A stretch of DNA of 64,000 nt from Pseudomonadota bacterium (GTDB lineage Bacteria > Pseudomonadota > Gammaproteobacteria > Burkholderiales > Burkholderiaceae_B): NCBI GenBank assembly GCA_023389155.1, contig JAEWEV010000011.1, positions 310,001-374,000 on the forward strand. The letters run 5' to 3'. The notes beneath the pieces were generated by a model. The model worked only from the letters and a program-made list of their open reading frames with translations, was not told the origin of the DNA and did no database searches. Both the position numbers and the translations under genes were made by a program. Positions 60,589 to 64,000 of the stretch are shown here, in pieces. Position 1 is the stretch's first letter. Each line of letters opens with the position of its first letter.

Positions 60589-61425
60589 TCAGCGCTTCGC
60601 TGCCTGCAGATATACATTAGGTGCGGTCCCCAGGACACGGCGGAACATATAACTGAATGCACTGGGACTGCGATAGCCCAGTTCCTGGGCGATTCGGCCG
60701 ATGGATTGACCCATGGAAAGCCGGCACACGGCATCCGCCAGTCTGACCTGCTGCAGCCATTGTCGGTAATTCATCCCCAGCTCGGACTGAAACAACCGGA
60801 TCAGCGTACGCTCGCTAGCGCCCACCGCATCGGCCCAGGCGCCTAGCGGACGGTTCAGGCCGGGCTGCGCCATGATTTGCTCGCAGACAGAGACCAGCCT
60901 GCGATCCCTCGGCCACGGAATCTGCGTAGGGACAGTGTCTGCATAAGGCAGTTCCGAAAGAATCAGGGACGCAATTCGCCCGCCCCTCTCAAATTGACCA
61001 TAAACCATGGGCTCGGCGGTCAGGCTCAGAATCAGCTCACGCAGCAGATTACTGACTTCAATCACCTGGCAACCTGGCCAAAGGGCAGCGGCAGCCTGTA
61101 CATCGATATACAGCGTTCGCATGTCAACATGGGTCACTGCCACGGTGGCGTGAGGTACACCTGCCGGAACCCACAAGGCTCGCAATGGCGGCAGCAGCCA
61201 GAAACCCTGCTCTGTACTCACGCGGATCACGCCGTGCGAGGCAAAAAGCAGTTGGGCGCGTGGATGCGAATGCTGTTTCGACCCGGTACCGGGCGCAAAC
61301 TCTTTGGCCATTGCCGCCACAGCTGGGGGAATGTACTGATAGTCATCCGAGTTGCTGCTGCGCAATATTGATGGTGTCACTGTCAGTTTCTCGACGAAAA
61401 ATGGCACATGCAGGAATTCTAGCAC
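60589..61425 (-). CDS. AraC-family transcriptional regulator
   Basis: A 278-residue AraC/XylS regulator with an N-terminal cupin (GSKQHSHPRAQLLFASHGVIRVSTEQGFWLLPPLRALWVPAGVPHA) and a C-terminal double HTH (GASERTLIRLFQSELGMNYRQWLQQVRLADA; IAQELGYRSPSAFSYMFRRVLG). The cupin binding sugars or aromatics fits the group near NimR. The start is read as GTG 61425; the divergent MFS gene starts 30 bases away, and such AraC regulators commonly control the divergent exporter. It could also control the siderophore cluster downstream on the same strand. Confidence 0.9.
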   Translation of the reverse strand: MLEFLHVPFFVEKLTVTPSILRSSNSDDYQYIPPAVAAMAKEFAPGTGSKQHSHPRAQLLFASHGVIRVSTEQGFWLLPPLRALWVPAGVPHATVAVTHVDMRTLYIDVQAAAALWPGCQVIEVSNLLRELILSLTAEPMVYGQFERGGRIASLILSELPYADTVPTQIPWPRDRRLVSVCEQIMAQPGLNRPLGAWADAVGASERTLIRLFQSELGMNYRQWLQQVRLADAVCRLSMGQSIGRIAQELGYRSPSAFSYMFRRVLGTAPNVYLQAAKR

Positions 61426-61455
61426 GGCTATACTCCGTCTATTGCGAACGTCATA

Positions 61456-62691
61456 ATGCTGAATGCAATGTCAACAGAAACTGCCTCCATAGCCCCCAAC
61501 CAGCCTGCCAATACCACGGCCTTCAAAGTGCTGGGTGCCATCAGCGTCGCTCATATGATGAACGACATGATCCAGTCGATACTGCTGGCTATCTATCCCA
61601 TGCTCAAAAATGATTTCAGCCTGAGTTTTGCACAGATCGGGCTGATCACACTTGTGTATCAGATCACTGCGTCGCTGCTGCAACCGATGATTGGCCTGTA
61701 TACAGACAAGCATCCGCAACCCTATTCGCTGACTGTCGGCATGGGCTCTACCCTTCTGGGTCTGCTGCTGCTTTCTGTCGCACCATCATTCCCTTTTCTG
61801 CTACTGGCTGCCATTCTTGTGGGTACCGGTTCGTCCGTCTTTCATCCGGAGTCTTCCCGCATCGCCCGTATGGCATCCGGCGGACAGCATGGGCTGGCAC
61901 AATCGCTGTTTCAGGTAGGTGGCAACGTCGGCTCCGCGCTTGGCCCGCTCTTTGCTGCCCTGATTATTCTGCCCAACGGCCAGGGTAGTGTGGCCTGGTT
62001 CTCGCTGGCTGCGCTCTTTGCCATGTTCGTCCTGCTGCAGATCGGACGCTGGTACAGCCGTAACCGCGAATTGCTGGCCTTGCGCACCAGGCGCTCAAGC
62101 CATGCGATCGAATTGCCCCGCAACAAAATCATTGGCGCTCTGTGCGTGCTCGGAGTGCTGGTGTTCTCCAAGTATTTCTACATGGCGTCAATGAGCAGCT
62201 ACCTTACTTTTTATCTGATGGAGAAATTTTCGCTGTCGGTGCGCTCATCCCAGCTTTATCTGTTCGTTTTTCTTGCTGCTGTAGCAGTCGGCACGATTGC
62301 GGGCGGCCCTATTGGTGACAAAATCGGACGCAAGCGGGTGATCTGGGGATCCATTCTTGGCGTAGCGCCCTTTACATTGATATTGCCGCATGCCAACCTG
62401 TTCTGGACGGGTATTCTGATTGTGATTATCGGCCTGATTCTCGCATCGGCATTTTCTGCCATCGTCGTCTATGCGCAGGAACTGGTTCCCGGCAAAACCG
62501 GTATGATTGCCGGCCTGTTCTTCGGCTTTGCTTTCGGTATGGGAGGCGTGGGTGCTGCGGCGCTTGGCCATCTGGCAGATACCACCAGTATTTCATATGT
62601 GTATAGCGTATGCGCCTACCTGCCTTTACTGGGCATCGTCGCCGCGCTGTTGCCCGACACCGAACAGAGACCCAAACCGGTACGGGCCTAA
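61456..62691 (+). CDS. fsr: MFS exporter, fosmidomycin-resistance (Fsr) type
   Basis: A 411-residue MFS transporter of the Fsr group. AHMMNDMIQSILLAIYPMLKNDFSLSFAQIGLITL (about residues 33-67) and YTDKHPQPYSLTVGMGSTLLGLLLLS are the group signature; GPIGDKIGRKRVIWGSILG marks the second half. Fsr exports fosmidomycin and probably other acids. The start may be ATG 61456 or ATG 61468. It diverges by 30 bases from the AraC gene, which is its likely regulator. Confidence 0.88.
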   Translation: MLNAMSTETASIAPNQPANTTAFKVLGAISVAHMMNDMIQSILLAIYPMLKNDFSLSFAQIGLITLVYQITASLLQPMIGLYTDKHPQPYSLTVGMGSTLLGLLLLSVAPSFPFLLLAAILVGTGSSVFHPESSRIARMASGGQHGLAQSLFQVGGNVGSALGPLFAALIILPNGQGSVAWFSLAALFAMFVLLQIGRWYSRNRELLALRTRRSSHAIELPRNKIIGALCVLGVLVFSKYFYMASMSSYLTFYLMEKFSLSVRSSQLYLFVFLAAVAVGTIAGGPIGDKIGRKRVIWGSILGVAPFTLILPHANLFWTGILIVIIGLILASAFSAIVVYAQELVPGKTGMIAGLFFGFAFGMGGVGAAALGHLADTTSISYVYSVCAYLPLLGIVAALLPDTEQRPKPVRA

Positions 62692-62857
62692 AACTCAGAA
62701 TCAGGCAAAGCCAGTCCGATTGATGGCTGGCTTTTCCTGACGCCGATACAGACTGAAAGCTCGCCACAGACCTGCTTTCGAGCCAAACTTAGTCACGCAC
62801 CTGAGTTAATTGCGCACCTGGCTTAAGCCCGAAATTCACTTTATTTCCGAGATGAAC

Positions 62858-63751
62858 CTAAAGTGCCAGGGTTTCTGCCCACACGTTTCGGACCAGCGAG
62901 ATCATGGCCACTACCACCGGATCGACAACGTTATTCTGCGACGCCACAAAGCCTAATGTCGCGTCAAGCTGCGTATGCCCCCAGACCGCAAACTCATTGC
63001 GCCCCGCACCGGCAATGGCGATATCCTCCCTGATTAAAGCGCAACCGGCACCCGCACGCACCAGAACATCTGCATTGGCCATATCCGCGTTCTGCATGAC
63101 AATCCGCGGCGTCAGCCCGTGTCTTTCAAAGAGTGAGCGCAACAGCAGATGCGTGTGTGACCCTGGGCTGCCATCAAGCCAGGGCTGCTGGGCCAGTTCC
63201 TTCCATCCCGCATGCCGCAGCTCACTGGCCATGTCATTCGGCATAACTACACGGTAGCGAACAGTGCGCAGGGCCATCCAGAAAAAATCAGGCAATGGAT
63301 GCGTCGCAATAACCAGTGCCATCATCAGCTTGCCCGAACGGACCTGCTCGATCAGCTCTTCTGACGGATGGATGACGGTTTTCAGTTCGATTAGCGGCAG
63401 CGAATGCACCACGGCGGACGCCAGCTCTCCCAGTCTCAGGAACTGGGCATGCTCGCCAGGGATGCCAAGCATGAGTTCCCCCTGCAGCTCGCCCTGAAAC
63501 TGCTGGGCCTGCGATTTGAGTTGCGCACTGGTATTGAGCAGCAGTTCAGCCGTAGGAAACAGGCGCACGCCCGCCTTGGACAGCACCAGCTTCCCGGATG
63601 TACGCTCAAACAGCGCGACGCCAAGATCCTGTTCCAGGGCCTTGATCTGCCCTGTCACAGCAGGCTGCGTCAGCGAAAGTGCTTCTGCGGCGCGTGTCAG
63701 GTTGCCCAGGCGTGCAACGGTGACAAACGCACGAATCCGGTAAATCTCCAT
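62858..63751 (-). CDS. LysR-family transcriptional regulator
   Basis: A 297-residue LTTR. The winged HTH is at residues 1-60 (MEIYRIRAFVTVARLGNLTRAAEALSLTQPAVTGQIKALEQDLGVALFERT), followed by a periplasmic-binding-protein-like effector domain. It begins five bases after the stop of the ABC ATPase gene upstream on the same strand, so the two may be co-transcribed and the regulator may control that transporter. Effector unknown. Confidence 0.92.
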   Translation of the reverse strand: MEIYRIRAFVTVARLGNLTRAAEALSLTQPAVTGQIKALEQDLGVALFERTSGKLVLSKAGVRLFPTAELLLNTSAQLKSQAQQFQGELQGELMLGIPGEHAQFLRLGELASAVVHSLPLIELKTVIHPSEELIEQVRSGKLMMALVIATHPLPDFFWMALRTVRYRVVMPNDMASELRHAGWKELAQQPWLDGSPGSHTHLLLRSLFERHGLTPRIVMQNADMANADVLVRAGAGCALIREDIAIAGAGRNEFAVWGHTQLDATLGFVASQNNVVDPVVVAMISLVRNVWAETLAL

Positions 63752-63756
63752 CGTTA

Positions 63757-64000
63757 TCAGGCAGACAGCAGACGAATCTGCGAGGGCTCCAGTCCAAGGG
63801 AAACAGGCGCACCAATCTGAAACTGGCCCAGCCCGGCAAAATGCGACTGATCGGCGGTCACCCGCTGCTCACCAACCCTGACGGCATAGCGAACGAATTC
63901 ACCCAGGAACTCCCGCTCTTCGACCACGCCCGGTAGCCAGATGTAATGTGCATCCGTATTTCCACCCGCCGCGTCAATACGTACCGAATGAGGACGGAAA
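63757..64000 (-). CDS. ABC transporter ATPase C-terminus (TOBE domain), cut by window edge
   Basis: Only the last 80 residues are visible. They begin FRPHSVRIDAAGG and continue through VVEEREFLGEFVRYAV, ending LGLEPSQIRLLSA. This is the TOBE_2 domain of ATPases in the PotA/FbpC/CysA group, which energise import of polyamines, ferric iron, sulfate or similar. Nucleotide-binding motifs lie beyond the window edge, so the substrate cannot be assigned. Confidence 0.8.
   Translation of the reverse strand, partial: FRPHSVRIDAAGGNTDAHYIWLPGVVEEREFLGEFVRYAVRVGEQRVTADQSHFAGLGQFQIGAPVSLGLEPSQIRLLSA

Noticed and set aside
60387..60620. 77-codon plus-strand open frame before the AraC gene
   Set aside because: No family features, no clear ribosome site, and it runs into the end of the AraC gene.
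1..64000. CRISPR arrays, rRNA, tRNA, insertion sequences
   Set aside because: No regularly spaced repeats, no rRNA-like sequence, no tRNA clover-leaf and no transposase-like frame were seen; a tRNA scan would be decisive.

Overview
The window looks like a chromosomal segment of a betaproteobacterium of the Burkholderiales, most likely an Alcaligenaceae member close to Advenella or Bordetella. The reasons are two Bug/TctC-type solute receptors in one catabolic operon, high-GC metabolic genes with Burkholderiales-like content, quinoprotein dehydrogenases and a thiol dioxygenase. The genus is an inference. I found no rRNA, tRNA, CRISPR array, transposase or integrase.

Layout. 1-6.9 kb: a minus-strand catabolic operon (HMG-CoA-lyase-like protein, CaiB-type CoA-transferase, two Bug receptors, SMP-30-type lactonase) with an IclR regulator; an arsR-arsH pair sits between regulator and operon. 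7.2-20.3 kb: a visibly AT-rich defence island. It holds what I read as a complete single-strand DNA phosphorothioate system: SspA (cysteine desulfurase), SspB (DUF4007), SspC (large ATPase), SspD (PAPS-reductase-like) and the effector SspE (DUF262/DUF1524). Between sspE and sspD lies a second probable effector group: a GHKL ATPase, an SF2 helicase and a single-HKD phospholipase-D-type nuclease. 20.4-22 kb: GlxA-type regulator and cysteine hydrolase. 22-27 kb: a TonB receptor closely resembling the PQQ importer PqqU/YncD, followed by a membrane PQQ-dependent glucose-type dehydrogenase. 27-39 kb: housekeeping and accessory metabolism (thiol dioxygenase, DUF488, a carboxymuconolactone decarboxylase/enol-lactonase fusion, a ParD-like/methionine aminopeptidase pair, MmgE/PrpD, SoxR and arylamine N-acetyltransferase, an XRE regulator, OsmC, an MHS transporter, ArgE).

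39-51 kb is an alcohol/aldehyde oxidation region: a cytochrome c fusion and a periplasmic PQQ alcohol dehydrogenase, XdhC and MocA for molybdenum cofactor, a Tat-exported molybdenum hydroxylase with its 2Fe-2S subunit, and an AcoD/ExaC-like aldehyde dehydrogenase with a clear sigma-54 promoter, divergent from an AcoR-like activator. No PQQ biosynthesis gene is present, so import by the PqqU-like receptor may supply the two quinoproteins. 51-56 kb: two VOC proteins, an SDR enzyme and a large MscS-type channel. 56-61 kb: a catecholate-siderophore ABC importer (YclNOPQ/CeuBCDE-like) and an AraC regulator. 61-64 kb: an Fsr-like MFS exporter, a LysR regulator and the end of an ABC ATPase.

Main points of interest: the ssp island with two effector sets; the MerR/SoxR-type promoter (19-bp spacer) in front of the N-acetyltransferase that converges on soxR; the sigma-54 promoter and upstream half-sites of the aldehyde dehydrogenase; three GTATAC-like boxes exactly 11 bp apart upstream of the ParD-like/MetAP pair; and the PQQ-uptake/quinoprotein pairing.
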